From a virus, in the IMG/VR virus record IMGVR_UViG_3300043313_001186, positions 1 to 57,208 of that record: a stretch of DNA of 57,208 nucleotides, one strand, 5' to 3'. Of the stretch, positions 1-8,215 are shown in pieces. The notes beneath the pieces were generated by a model. The model was not told where the DNA came from. It made no database searches and saw nothing but the letters and a program-made list of their open reading frames with translations. A program made the translations under genes and the position numbers. Each line of letters starts with the position of its first letter. Within the stretch, counting starts at the first letter, position 1.

Positions 1-69
1 GGATAAGTACCAGGGGCTACGCCCGAAACTTGCCCCGTCTACGACGGAGTGATCAAGAGATTTCTACCA
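1..69. repeat. Terminal direct repeat, left copy
   Basis: Bases 1-69 are identical to 57140-57208. This is either an assembly overlap of a circular or circularly permuted genome or a very short physical terminal repeat. It lies in the non-coding gap between the small membrane gene (123-296) and the capsid gene, so no gene is broken by the ends. Confidence 0.95.
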
Positions 70-81
70 CGTTCGTGGCCA

Positions 82-96
82 GAAAGTTGGACTTTA
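82..96. repeat. Dispersed palindrome, degenerate copy
   Basis: GAAAGTTGGACTTTA; 3-nt spacer. In the gap before the capsid gene. Confidence 0.7.
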
Positions 97-122
97 TGGT
101 TTTTAGAGCGGTTTATCCGGGG

Positions 123-296
123 TCAGAAAAGCGCGATGAGCAGGCCGATAGCCGTGGCGACCGCGAAGACGAGTCCACCGATCACCATAATTGTGGCGTT
201 CCGCGCGGTGTCCGGCCGACGGCCCAGATACAGCGCACCGCCGACCACGAAGATGATCAGGCCGAGAAGCGCGGCCACTGTCAGCAGGAGTTCCAT
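123..296 (-). CDS. Small two-TM membrane protein (57 aa)
   Basis: Starts with ATG at 296, which overlaps by one base the TGA of the gene at 296-442 (TGATG). The product is almost wholly hydrophobic: a first membrane segment at about residues 3-24, a short basic turn (GRRPDTAR) and a second segment at about 33-56. It sits in the head operon between the MuF/protease fusion and the capsid gene. No family was recognised. It is too small and featureless to call a holin, especially as the lysin lies elsewhere. Confidence 0.75.
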   Translation of the reverse strand: MELLLTVAALLGLIIFVVGGALYLGRRPDTARNATIMVIGGLVFAVATAIGLLIALF

Positions 297-442
297 CACT
301 GTCTCCGATACGTGCCGTTGACGCGTTTGGCCGCGGCGGCCGCTTCGACCTCGGTCTTGTAGGTCATGCGCTCACCCGAGGGCTTGGTGACCACGTAGGT
401 CGTGTTGGTGGTGGTCTTGCTCTTGCCGCAGTTACAGGGCAT
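296..442 (-). CDS. Conserved-looking 48-aa head-operon protein
   Basis: ATG at 442 lies just after the stop of the protease fusion (445). The protein begins MPCNCGKSKTTT, a short Cys-containing Thr-rich start, then a charged stretch with YVVTKPSGERM and an Ala-rich helix. The two N-terminal cysteines (CNC) could bind metal. Coupling to the next gene by TGATG and its place between protease and capsid suggest a head-assembly accessory role; this is inference from position only. Confidence 0.7.
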   Translation of the reverse strand: MPCNCGKSKTTTNTTYVVTKPSGERMTYKTEVEAAAAAKRVNGTYRRQ

Positions 443-444
443 GA

Positions 445-2976
445 CTACTCCTTGATCTTGGAACGCAGGGCGATAATCCGCTTCTCGCGGAGGGACTGAC
501 GAAGAGGCGCAACGCGCTGGGCGCGCTGTTCGGCGTAGCGGTACTCGTCCACGGCGGTCCGGACGATCCCGGCAACGGTGTCAGCGTCCAGTCCGGATGC
601 CGTGACCGCGAGCGGTTCCTCGGGCAGAACGATACCGGCCGCGACGAGGGCGGTCTGCACCCCGTCCGCCGACGCAACCAGGGTGTGCGGGATCGGCAGG
701 CCGGGGACGTTCACGGCGAGGGCGGCAACCAGTTCCAGGTGCCCGCCGAGTTCACGCCAGTCGCCGGAGAGACGACCGGCCGCACGCAGGGCGTGCCGCT
801 GGTCGTCGGTCACGGTCTTGCGCAGGGCTCCGGAGAACCAGATGCCGAAGTCATCCTCGCCGACGGCCACGTCCGCCACTGCGGCACCGGTGTTGTCGTA
901 GTGCGCGGCGGCAACTTTCGCGGTGGCGCGCAGTGGGGCGTGCCCGGTGTCCATCGTGATCTGGCCGACCCGGACCGGGCCATTGTCGGTGTCGAGTGTC
1001 CCAGTCGCGTAGTACCAGTAGTCGGTCTGCGAGGGGGGTGCCTCAGTGCACACCCCGCTAATCCCGATGTGGCACACGCCCCACTGAGCCACGTAGCCGT
1101 AGATGTGGTCGCCCTCGACAACGACGCCGACCCGAGGGTCTTCGAGTTCCTGGCGCTGGAAGAGGTTCTTGTCGAAGATGTAGTTCGCCCCGGCGACCAG
1201 CGTGAACATCGGTGCCGGTTCGCCGGATGCGGCCAGCGAGTGTCCACGACGACGCTTGCCCGCGTGCGTGGCGGGCCAGATGCCCAGGGCCTCCTTATGC
1301 ATGTTGGCACATGCACCGGCCAGCCAAGACGGGTTCTTGATGTACTTGGCCAACTGCCGACGGCAACGGTTGAAGTCGCCGCCCTGCCCCCAGCGAATCT
1401 TCGCCGCGCCCTTGCCGTGCACCCAGTAGCGGCGGATGCGGCCGGTCGGGATCGGGTGGGTAATCCATCCCGGCCCATCGTGGGTTCCAGGGGCGAAGCC
1501 TGCCGCGATCAGTTCCTGGTCCGCCGCATCGAGCCATTCCTCGATCAGCGCCCAGCCGTCCGGAATCAGTTCCGGGTGGCCGAGAGCCCGAGCACGGCGC
1601 TTGATGTGCGCCTTGACCGCATCCGGGTTCTTCGCCCGACCGATGGACTGGATCGCGTTCTTGAGGTCCTGGACGTTGGCGATCGGGTAGGACCCATCCG
1701 GCATCGCCTGGTTCTTGTCGGCGAGGCGCTTGCGCTCGGCGGCCGGAACATCGCGGTACACGTCGTAGCCCACCTCGATGTCTTCGTTCTCATCCAGTTC
1801 GTCGTCAGGGCCTTCCTCGGCACAGGCGGCACAGGCGGCGAGCGCCTCCGGGCTGAGTTCATCGGCGAACTCGTGACCCAGGCCCATGAACGCTTCCTGG
1901 AAGGCGGGGATCGGGACGATCGTGACACCGGCGATCCGGGCGTGGGCGAAGACGGTGACCGGCAGGCGACCGGTCTGCTCGCCCACCGCGCCGTCCTCAC
2001 TGAGCGCCATGTCGATTTCGATGTCGTCCACGTCCACCGAGATGCCGCGCACGGTGCCGTCCAGGATGCCCTCGATGACCTCGCCGCTGTACTCCTTGCT
2101 CAGCACCAGTGCACCGCGGAAGCGCATCTCCGAGCCCTGCCGGAACACTTCGTCAATGCGGCCTACCGTTGCCGCGCCCCCATGACCGTCGCCCGAGACG
2201 GGCTGGTAGGCGATCGGCAACGGCAGGTCTCGGGTTGTCAGCCCGCCCTCGGCGAACATTCGGCCGTCGCCGGTGGCGACGCCCTCCGGCGCGAGGACGC
2301 CATGCACCGGTATCTCGGTGATTTCTTCCTCGTCGTCTTCGAGTTCATCCGTTGGGATGTCCTCGTCGTCCAGCGTCTCGACGGCTTCGTCAATCGCGAA
2401 GGTGGTGGTGCTCACGTTCAGGTCCCCTCTCCGTGCGGCGGGCTGAACCACACAGCGGCAGTTGATCCAGAGTTCTGGCGGCCCGACGGGCTCGCCGGGG
2501 TAGCGCATTTCGTATCCACCTACGTTGAATGGTGCCGCTATCGGGCGCACCTGTCCATCGGCCTGGTCGTGAACCTCTCGTACCGACCGGTCGTGCATGG
2601 TGGCCCAGCGCTTGTTCCGCACCCCGCGGGCAGACGCTCCCTGATAGGTGGCGTCGTTGATCGTGTAGGTGCCCACCCACCGCGTGACACGCGTCGTTTG
2701 TACCCTGTGATCAGGGGTTTCTGGCTGGTCGGTCTGGGCCAGCGAGCGACGCAGGGCCTCCTGGAATCGTTCCATCGCCCGCGTCGGATCGGCGTTCGGA
2801 GCCTCGGCGGCGTAGTGCTCCAGCCAGATCACCGAGGCATCTTCGATCAGTTCCTGATCCCAGTCCGCTTCGCCCAACCGGTACAGTTCCAGGGCTCGGG
2901 CCACGGAGGGCGCGAGGTCGGCATCCGCGCGCACGAAGTCGGCGCGGCGGCGTGCGGCGAACGCCTCCCCGTTCAC
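445..2976 (-). CDS. MuF-like minor head protein fused to capsid maturation protease (843 aa)
   Basis: The first ~190 residues resemble the phage Mu gpF/SPP1 gp7 minor head family: a W-T-x-HDRSVREVHDQADGQ region ends in the typical ELWINCRC motif. Residues of about 225-380 (VHGVLAPEGVATGDGRMF ... RGISVDVDD ... AGVTIVPIPAF) look like a prohead protease of the HK97 S78 class, which trims the capsid protein during maturation. A following MPDGSYPI ... GRAK ... KRRARALG block and a later YGYVAQWGVCHIGI/GEDDFGIWFSGALR/LELVAALAVN block are common to actinophage protease fusions. I chose GTG 2976, not GTG 2982: it gives a GTGA overlap with the portal stop and has GGAG five bases upstream. The last 50 residues form a basic helix. 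Confidence 0.85.
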   Translation of the reverse strand: MNGEAFAARRRADFVRADADLAPSVARALELYRLGEADWDQELIEDASVIWLEHYAAEAPNADPTRAMERFQEALRRSLAQTDQPETPDHRVQTTRVTRWVGTYTINDATYQGASARGVRNKRWATMHDRSVREVHDQADGQVRPIAAPFNVGGYEMRYPGEPVGPPELWINCRCVVQPAARRGDLNVSTTTFAIDEAVETLDDEDIPTDELEDDEEEITEIPVHGVLAPEGVATGDGRMFAEGGLTTRDLPLPIAYQPVSGDGHGGAATVGRIDEVFRQGSEMRFRGALVLSKEYSGEVIEGILDGTVRGISVDVDDIEIDMALSEDGAVGEQTGRLPVTVFAHARIAGVTIVPIPAFQEAFMGLGHEFADELSPEALAACAACAEEGPDDELDENEDIEVGYDVYRDVPAAERKRLADKNQAMPDGSYPIANVQDLKNAIQSIGRAKNPDAVKAHIKRRARALGHPELIPDGWALIEEWLDAADQELIAAGFAPGTHDGPGWITHPIPTGRIRRYWVHGKGAAKIRWGQGGDFNRCRRQLAKYIKNPSWLAGACANMHKEALGIWPATHAGKRRRGHSLAASGEPAPMFTLVAGANYIFDKNLFQRQELEDPRVGVVVEGDHIYGYVAQWGVCHIGISGVCTEAPPSQTDYWYYATGTLDTDNGPVRVGQITMDTGHAPLRATAKVAAAHYDNTGAAVADVAVGEDDFGIWFSGALRKTVTDDQRHALRAAGRLSGDWRELGGHLELVAALAVNVPGLPIPHTLVASADGVQTALVAAGIVLPEEPLAVTASGLDADTVAGIVRTAVDEYRYAEQRAQRVAPLRQSLREKRIIALRSKIKE

Positions 2977-4748
2977 GTCCACTCCTGGAGGAACGCCTGG
3001 AAAGTCCGACTTTCATGCGGGCGATTCGTCTCGATCAGGTCCCGCACGTAGCGATCCAGCGTGGAGGCCGGGATGGAGATGGGCGGCAGTGCGCCCAGAC
3101 AGGACCAGGCATCCATCAGCACGTCGTCCACCTGCTCCGGTGTCAGCCGCTGAGCAAAGCGGTACAGGGTATGCGGCGGCACGTTCTCCGCGCCCATCGA
3201 GATGGTGTCCTTGTACTTGCTCTTGATCCGGTTGCCCGCCCGCTCCAGAGCACGGAAGACGATGACCTCGGCGACGGCGGCCTCTTCGCTCCGACGGTGA
3301 CGACGCGCGTCCCGGTCCGGTGGCCCGAGGTCCGGGTGGTCGAGCAGGGTCGGAGTCTCGGCCTCGGGGTGCTCGCGCTGACTGATCGCGATGGTCGGCA
3401 GGTCGACGCCCAGCATCTGGAGTGCGGCGGCGACAAGTTCCGGCGTCGTCATGCCGCCCGCAACCTTGCGCTTGTAGAACTCCTGGCGGTCCCGGTCGTC
3501 CATCGCGTCAGAGGACGCGAAGCCGTTCTCGGTGAGCACGGCGTCCGACGACAGCACCGCCCGGTCGTACAGTTCCAGCGCCTCCTTGGACCGATCCGGC
3601 CGGAGCCGCATCTGCGACGTGTCCACCTGGAAGTGGTACTCGTGCAGTTCCTCGACGCTCATCCCGGTGGATTCCAGGTACGGCCAGAGGTAGCCCTCGG
3701 TCAGCGAGGACACGATGATCTGGAGAAGCGGCTCGGTGTGCGCCTTGATCGAGGCATCCTCGATCTGCCACGCGCCCCAGTGATTGACCTCGCCGGTGCC
3801 GGTGAGCACTTCGGGCGGCATGTCCATGCCCAGAGCCAGGCGGCGGATCGCCTCTTTGCGCAGTTCGATGGATTGCTCATCCAGCGGTGTCGAGAAGGTC
3901 AGGTGCCGCACCTTGTCCAGATACTCGCCGTTGGCTTGCAGGATGATCGGCACCAGGGCGGACGGGTCCTCGCGATTGCGGATCGCCGTCATCATCGTCA
4001 GCATCAGTTCTTCGAGGAACGGGTCCAGTGCCACGTTCTGGTTGCTGGTGTCACCGGCGGCGTCGATGGTGGTGGCCGAGGTCGTGGCGAAGGAGATGTT
4101 GTCCGGCAGGAGCAGGATGCCCGCACCCGCCAAGCGTGAGTCGATCTGCGCGGCGACGTGCTTGGTCAGCCCGTCGATTTCAGCGAGCACCGGCAGGACC
4201 GCCCGCGAGGGCGAGTCCGGGGCGTCGTTGACCCGAGGGTGTGGACGCCAGAGCCGGATGATCAGCGGGTCGTTGATTTCCTTCTTGCCGACCCGCCACT
4301 CACCCTCGGCCTTCTTGGTCAACTCCGATGCCGCGACGACCAACCACTTGTCACCGACATCATCCCCGCCGTCCTCGCCGACGATGTAGCCCTCTCCGGC
4401 CACGGTGAACTGTACGCCGAGTTGGCGGAACATCTCCTTCTGGCCTTCGGGTCCACCGAACAGGGAGTTCAGCGCCTCGAAGGCGTCACCGGATTCCTGC
4501 CGATCATCGCCGCGATAGACACGCAGAACCGCACGAGAGAGCACGTTGCCGACCCAGGCACACGCGAACCGGAACTCGCCGATCACGTCGTACCACTTCC
4601 AGGCCCGCTCCTGCCAGCCGACATCGGCGCGCGGTTTGCGGTTGCCGTCCTTGTTGCCGGATATCGCGATCTGACGAGCGGCGGCCACGATCGCCTTGCC
4701 CTGCGGCATGGCGATCACTCGGGACTCATATTGCGTTGCGCGTGGCAT
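2973..4748 (-). CDS. Portal protein (591 aa)
   Basis: Forms the dodecameric head vertex for DNA entry and tail attachment. The N-terminal half has portal features: WYDVIGEFRFACAWVGN then LSRAVLRVYRG near residue 60-80, and later a DEQSIELRKEAIRRLALGMDMPPEVLTG segment typical of actinophage portals, followed by a HWGAWQIEDASIKAH stretch. Length is usual for the family. It lies directly between TerL and the MuF/protease gene, the standard order. Its last codons contain a dispersed palindrome (3000-3014, coding ESRTF) that also lies just upstream of the next start. Confidence 0.9.
   Translation of the reverse strand: MPRATQYESRVIAMPQGKAIVAAARQIAISGNKDGNRKPRADVGWQERAWKWYDVIGEFRFACAWVGNVLSRAVLRVYRGDDRQESGDAFEALNSLFGGPEGQKEMFRQLGVQFTVAGEGYIVGEDGGDDVGDKWLVVAASELTKKAEGEWRVGKKEINDPLIIRLWRPHPRVNDAPDSPSRAVLPVLAEIDGLTKHVAAQIDSRLAGAGILLLPDNISFATTSATTIDAAGDTSNQNVALDPFLEELMLTMMTAIRNREDPSALVPIILQANGEYLDKVRHLTFSTPLDEQSIELRKEAIRRLALGMDMPPEVLTGTGEVNHWGAWQIEDASIKAHTEPLLQIIVSSLTEGYLWPYLESTGMSVEELHEYHFQVDTSQMRLRPDRSKEALELYDRAVLSSDAVLTENGFASSDAMDDRDRQEFYKRKVAGGMTTPELVAAALQMLGVDLPTIAISQREHPEAETPTLLDHPDLGPPDRDARRHRRSEEAAVAEVIVFRALERAGNRIKSKYKDTISMGAENVPPHTLYRFAQRLTPEQVDDVLMDAWSCLGALPPISIPASTLDRYVRDLIETNRPHESRTFQAFLQEWT
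3000..3014. repeat. Dispersed palindrome
   Basis: GAAAGTCCGACTTTC; 3-nt spacer. Inside the portal 3' end, 23 bp before the MuF/protease start. Confidence 0.9.
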
Positions 4749-4758
4749 GGCGGTCCCC

Positions 4759-5097
4759 TCAGTTGTTCGGCTCGTCGCGGACGATCAGCATTGTCGCGAG
4801 GTAGGACAGAGCCAGGCCACCCCAGAAAATCCACCAGGACCACAGGAAGAACTCATGCACGTCGATGAGTAGGAACCACCCGATGCAGACCAGTGCCACC
4901 CAAAAGGACAGGCACCACCAGCACAGGAACAGTTTCGCCCACGGACCGTCGTGGGTCCACTGGCCCCACTTGTCCCGCCACCACATCGCGGGCGGAAAGT
5001 CGTCGTGCACGATCACGCGCGTCAGCCTCGCCACGCCGACGATCGCGACGATAATGGCGAGGCTTGCGATCCAGATGTTGTCCAGCGCCGCGCTCAC
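4759..5097 (-). CDS. DUF1360-like membrane protein (112 aa)
   Basis: Three hydrophobic segments are visible, and the stretch ARLTRVIVHDDFPP ... FLCWWCLSFWVALV is typical of the DUF1360 family found in actinophages and bacilli. GTG 5097 is preferred over ATG 5115: it gives a GTGA overlap with the TerL stop and GGAGG sits at the right distance. It lies between TerL and portal. Function is unknown; membrane location is clear. Confidence 0.8.
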   Translation of the reverse strand: MSAALDNIWIASLAIIVAIVGVARLTRVIVHDDFPPAMWWRDKWGQWTHDGPWAKLFLCWWCLSFWVALVCIGWFLLIDVHEFFLWSWWIFWGGLALSYLATMLIVRDEPNN

Positions 5098-6566
5098 GCG
5101 GACCTCCGTCCCCATCGGGGATCATCGTCATCCCTGCGCCGCATCGTACCGCCGCGAGCACTGCGAATGCGACCAATGCTGGACGTGCTGATCAGTTCGT
5201 CCAGCGCCCAGACCAGGGCGTCCACCCGGTTCGGGCTCGGGCCGGTGCCGGGAATCCAGGTCAGCATCTCGTTCTCCAGTTCGGCCAGGTCGTTCCAGTG
5301 GAACACCCGGCTCTGCTCGTAGAGGTTCACGATCGGCTCAGCACGCAGGGCCTTGGAGCGCATCGCGGTCTTCACGATGATCCGCGGGTTCAGCCCCATC
5401 GCCTCGGCCTCGGTCTCGATCACCTTCTTCACCATGTCGCCACCGAAGTTGCGCTCGGCCACGATCGCGTCGGCCTCCAGGTCCCGATACACCGACAGCG
5501 CCATGCGCGCCCAGCCCTGCGGCGAGTACTTGCCCGAGGCATCGCGCAGGACGTGACCGAACTTGCCCTCCCGGCCGACGGCGACGATGCCGGTTTCGTC
5601 GGAGCGCTTGTTCTGCGATCCCGCAGGGTCGATCGCGACCACGATCCGGTCCATCGGTCCCGGCTCGTTGGTCGCACCCATGTGTTGCAGGTATTCCTCG
5701 CGCCAGAGCGAGCCCTCCACGTCCAGGAGCAGTTCGCCGTACAACTCCTGGCGACCCTTCCGGGTGCCCTCGTACTGGCTGACGACCTCTTCGCGGAAGT
5801 TCGGCGCGAGGTTGTCCAGATTCGCGTAGGTGGAGACGCGGACGACGCGGGTGTTGTGGCGGCCCTGAATCTCACGCACCCACTTGGTCGGAAGCGGCGT
5901 GGAGGTCAGCACGACGTGCGGACGCGCGCCGATCCGCAGGCCGAACATCAGGTTGGACCAGACTTCCTCGGCATTCGGGTAGTGCGCCGGTTCATCGAGC
6001 CAGGCGAAGCCGTGGTTCGGGCCACGGAGGCGGTCCGGCTCTTCGGCCGAGAAGGTGGTGGCGATACAGCCGTTGTCGAAGGTGATCCGGCGCTTGGAGG
6101 GCTCCCACTTCACGCCCTGCCCCGCGACGGCGCAGACATAGATGAGTCCGGACTCACCCTCGATCATGGTGTCGCGGACATCGGCACCGGTGGGGGCGAT
6201 CAGCGCCATGCGCCCGACGCGCTCGCTCATCCTTCGCGTGTACTCGGCTCCGGTGCGGGTCTTGCCGGAACCGCGCCCACCGCTCAGGAACCACGAGAAC
6301 CAGTCCGATCCTGCGGGCGGCCACTGGTCACCACGGGCATGTGGGTACGGATAGCCGGTATGCGGCTTCCCATCGCAGTCCCTTCCCGGATTCGCGCAGT
6401 ACCACGCCCTCCGACGCCCTTTCACGAGGTCTTCGACCATGTTTGCGGCCTGTGCACGCCCCTCGGGGGACCACTGCTCGGCCATGGCCTTGATTTCCGC
6501 CGCTGTGAGGCGGCGGGGCTCGTCATCGTCGGCAAAATCGGCGATCGGAGGGGTTGTGGTGGTCAT
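5094..6566 (-). CDS. terL: Terminase large subunit (490 aa)
   Basis: The packaging motor ATPase and nuclease. Walker A GGRGSGKT is at about residues 96-103, a Walker B-like GFAWLDEPAHY follows, and the C-terminal RNase H-type nuclease starts at VVAIDPAGSQNKRSDETG. ATG 6566 is chosen: it overlaps the upstream stop as ATGA and has GAGG upstream, whereas the longer TTG start at 6587 has no support. Length is normal for siphophage terminases. Confidence 0.93.
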   Translation of the reverse strand: MTTTTPPIADFADDDEPRRLTAAEIKAMAEQWSPEGRAQAANMVEDLVKGRRRAWYCANPGRDCDGKPHTGYPYPHARGDQWPPAGSDWFSWFLSGGRGSGKTRTGAEYTRRMSERVGRMALIAPTGADVRDTMIEGESGLIYVCAVAGQGVKWEPSKRRITFDNGCIATTFSAEEPDRLRGPNHGFAWLDEPAHYPNAEEVWSNLMFGLRIGARPHVVLTSTPLPTKWVREIQGRHNTRVVRVSTYANLDNLAPNFREEVVSQYEGTRKGRQELYGELLLDVEGSLWREEYLQHMGATNEPGPMDRIVVAIDPAGSQNKRSDETGIVAVGREGKFGHVLRDASGKYSPQGWARMALSVYRDLEADAIVAERNFGGDMVKKVIETEAEAMGLNPRIIVKTAMRSKALRAEPIVNLYEQSRVFHWNDLAELENEMLTWIPGTGPSPNRVDALVWALDELISTSSIGRIRSARGGTMRRRDDDDPRWGRRSA

Positions 6567-6877
6567 CTCAGCCTCACAATCTGCCAATCGCCGTGTTCTC
6601 GGCCCCGAAGACGGTCTTTGGCGTAGCCACCGCGCACCAGGTCGCTGATCGGCGGCTCTTTCTGGGTGATTTCAGCCCAATCGACCTCTCCGTGCGAGTC
6701 GAAGACGGCAAATGCCAGGGCCGCGCGCCCGACATACTCCCGGGTGATCATCCTGCGGTTGTATGCGGCGTCCTCAATCGCCTCGAAGGCGCTTCGGAAG
6801 GTGGAAAAGCGCGATGACAGCCGCGGTTCGGGCATCTGCTCGTGGATTTCCTGGCGGATGCGCTCGTTCACCGCCAT
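6563..6877 (-). CDS. Unknown 104-aa protein between terminase subunits
   Basis: Mostly helical, with a RRMITREYVGRAALAFAVFD core and a basic C-terminus. It overlaps TerL by ATGA and the TerS-like gene by a few bases, so it is co-translated with the packaging genes. The start could be ATG 6877 (GGAG eight bases upstream) or GTG 6871 (GTGA overlap). No recognised family; a packaging accessory role is inferred from position only. Confidence 0.7.
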   Translation of the reverse strand: MAVNERIRQEIHEQMPEPRLSSRFSTFRSAFEAIEDAAYNRRMITREYVGRAALAFAVFDSHGEVDWAEITQKEPPISDLVRGGYAKDRLRGREHGDWQIVRLR

Positions 6878-7449
6878 TCGCCGGACTCCGGGTCCTCATG
6901 GAGTTCGATGTCCTCGAACGGATCACCCTCCACCGGAGGCGTCGTGCCGTTGAACATGGCCACGGCGGCGACCCACTGATCCAGGTCGTCCTTGCTGGGC
7001 AGGCCCAACTGCACGTTGATCGGCGCATCGAGACCGAGCAGACGGGATTTGCGGTCCACGACCAGCATCGCGGCGCGCAGATAGGCCAACTGCTGGTCAT
7101 CCTTGGGGTCCAGAGCCCGATCCACGACCGATCGGAGGAAGGCATCCAGTTGCAGGGACACTCTCTGTCTCTGCTTGGTCTTGTCCTCGGAATCATCCAG
7201 CGAATCGGCCAGCACCCGCTCCACGGCCATCCGTGCGGTGGCGACGGAAACGCCGAACTCGTCCGCGATGTCCGGGTAGTTGGCTCCGCGGGTCCACAGT
7301 GCCATGATGCCGCGCGCCATGACCTCGCTCATCGTCTCGGCGTCGCGGAGGTCCTTGGCGGTGCCCACCCGCTTCTGGATGCGGCGGACGGAAAGGTCAG
7401 CGGGGATGCGCTCAATGTCGTCGCCGGGGTCACCTGCCGGTTCGGCCAC
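6868..7449 (-). CDS. Terminase small subunit-like HTH protein (193 aa)
   Basis: An N-terminal helix-turn-helix is visible in YPDIADEFGVSVATARMAVERV (about residues 58-79), followed by a long helical segment and the LLGLDAPINVQLG motif often seen in small terminases, which recognise the packaging site and recruit TerL. GTG 7449 has AGGGGG seven bases upstream. It is the gene just before TerL (with one small gene between), as expected. The identity is inferred from fold-like features and context. Confidence 0.75.
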   Translation of the reverse strand: MAEPAGDPGDDIERIPADLSVRRIQKRVGTAKDLRDAETMSEVMARGIMALWTRGANYPDIADEFGVSVATARMAVERVLADSLDDSEDKTKQRQRVSLQLDAFLRSVVDRALDPKDDQQLAYLRAAMLVVDRKSRLLGLDAPINVQLGLPSKDDLDQWVAAVAMFNGTTPPVEGDPFEDIELHEDPESGEWR

Positions 7450-7560
7450 GAACGCACCCCCTAGGTGTCTTTGCGGGACGGTCTCAGGATAGACCCGGCT
7501 CCCCCGGAAAGTCGGACTTTTCGCACTACGGAACTATTCTGTACCACGTATACTGGTATC
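7450..7560 (+). promoter_or_regulatory. Divergent regulatory gap with rightward -10 and palindrome
   Basis: Contains a dispersed palindrome at 7507-7522 and a -10-like TATACT at 7549-7554, six bases before the ATG of the HNH gene. This implies a leaderless or nearly leaderless transcript. A -35 is not obvious at 17 bp spacing (ctacgg), so the promoter may depend on an activator. Confidence 0.5.
7507..7522. repeat. Dispersed palindrome
   Basis: GAAAGTCGGACTTTTC; 3-nt spacer. Between TerS and HNH genes. Confidence 0.9.
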
Positions 7561-7869
7561 ATGACCCGCACCGCAGGCCCTCCGATGCGCCGCTTCTTCG
7601 AGAAGTTCCGCGTGCAGGACTACTCGGTCTGCTGGGAGTGGCAGGGCAGTCGGTATCCGACCGGCTATGGCAAGTTCCGCCCCTCCGGCCCTAAGCAGGG
7701 GTACGCCCATCGCTTTGCCTACGAGTTCTGGCACGGCCCGATTCCGGAAGGCATGTTGGTGATGCACTCCTGCGACAACCCGCCCTGCGTGAACCCTCAG
7801 CACCTGAGCGTCGGCACCTACTCCGACAACGCGCAGGACCGCGAGAACAAGGGACGCGGCAGATGGTGA
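7561..7869 (+). CDS. HNH endonuclease (102 aa), rightward in the leftward arm
   Basis: A small HNH_3-type nuclease: CWEWQGS at about residue 26, then RFAYEFWHGPIPEGMLVMHSCDN and PPCVNPQHL, giving the Cys/His zinc frame and the catalytic H of the beta-beta-alpha metal fold. It is on the opposite strand to all structural genes around it. HNH proteins beside terminases often assist cos or headful cleavage, but free-standing homing types also look like this; the strand switch fits the second reading better. A -10 box lies six bases before the ATG. Confidence 0.88.
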   Translation: MTRTAGPPMRRFFEKFRVQDYSVCWEWQGSRYPTGYGKFRPSGPKQGYAHRFAYEFWHGPIPEGMLVMHSCDNPPCVNPQHLSVGTYSDNAQDRENKGRGRW

Positions 7870-8039
7870 GACCTCCGATCGGTCCGACGACGATGCTCTA
7901 CACCGTCAAGTTCCGGCTCTCGGACACCGACCTGGAGGACCTGCGTTCCATTTCCAGTGGGGGCTCGCTCAGCGAGGCCCTGCGCCGACTGATCCAGGAC
8001 GAGAAGAAGCGCCAGGCGAAGCGGAAGGCGGACGACTAG
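7866..8039 (+). CDS. Ribbon-helix-helix DNA-binding protein (57 aa)
   Basis: Overlaps the HNH stop by GTGA (an ATG three bases upstream is in frame). The core MLYTVKFRLSDTDLEDL ... SLSEALRRLI is the pattern of Arc/MetJ/CopG ribbon-helix-helix proteins: a strand with alternating polar residues, then two helices, then a basic tail (KKRQAKRKADD). Such proteins are dimeric and bind palindromes. It is a candidate ligand for the GAAAGT-N3-ACTTTC sites, one of which lies 38 bp before the HNH start, so the pair could be autoregulated. That link is inference. Confidence 0.75.
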   Translation: MRPPIGPTTMLYTVKFRLSDTDLEDLRSISSGGSLSEALRRLIQDEKKRQAKRKADD

Positions 8040-8215
8040 TCGTTCCAGGCCAGGTGCGCTCGGGCGTCCTCGGCCAGTACCTCGCGCACCAGGTCCGCCG
8101 CTTGGACCGCACTGTATGGCTCGTGGTGCTCGTACTGTCCGTGCGGGATCGAGCAGAGCCAGGCATCGCGGGCAGAGAGCGCCTGCACGATGCGACTGGC
8201 GCGATCCAGGCTCAT
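8036..8215 (-). CDS. Unknown 59-aa protein
   Basis: ATG 8215 (MSLDRASRIVQAL) overlaps the upstream gene's stop by ATGA and is preceded by GGAAG. Acidic and helical with His-rich middle (HGQYEHHEPY). It converges with the RHH gene, overlapping its last bases. No family recognised. Confidence 0.65.
   Translation of the reverse strand: MSLDRASRIVQALSARDAWLCSIPHGQYEHHEPYSAVQAADLVREVLAEDARAHLAWND

Larger units (their letters stand above)
1..122. other. Intergenic gap upstream of the capsid gene (minus arm)
   Basis: Together with 57115-57139 this makes a non-coding gap of about 147 bp on the circle. It contains a degenerate copy of the dispersed palindrome (82-96), a short inverted repeat CCACGTTCGTGG at 68-79 and a GGGGC/GCCCC inverted repeat at 13-36. 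No convincing promoter was found. Confidence 0.6.

Noticed and set aside
685-3051. Long plus-strand open frame of 788 codons
   Set aside because: It is antisense to the MuF/protease gene. Its translation is rich in Val, Arg, Gly and His without motifs, as expected for the shadow of a high-GC gene.
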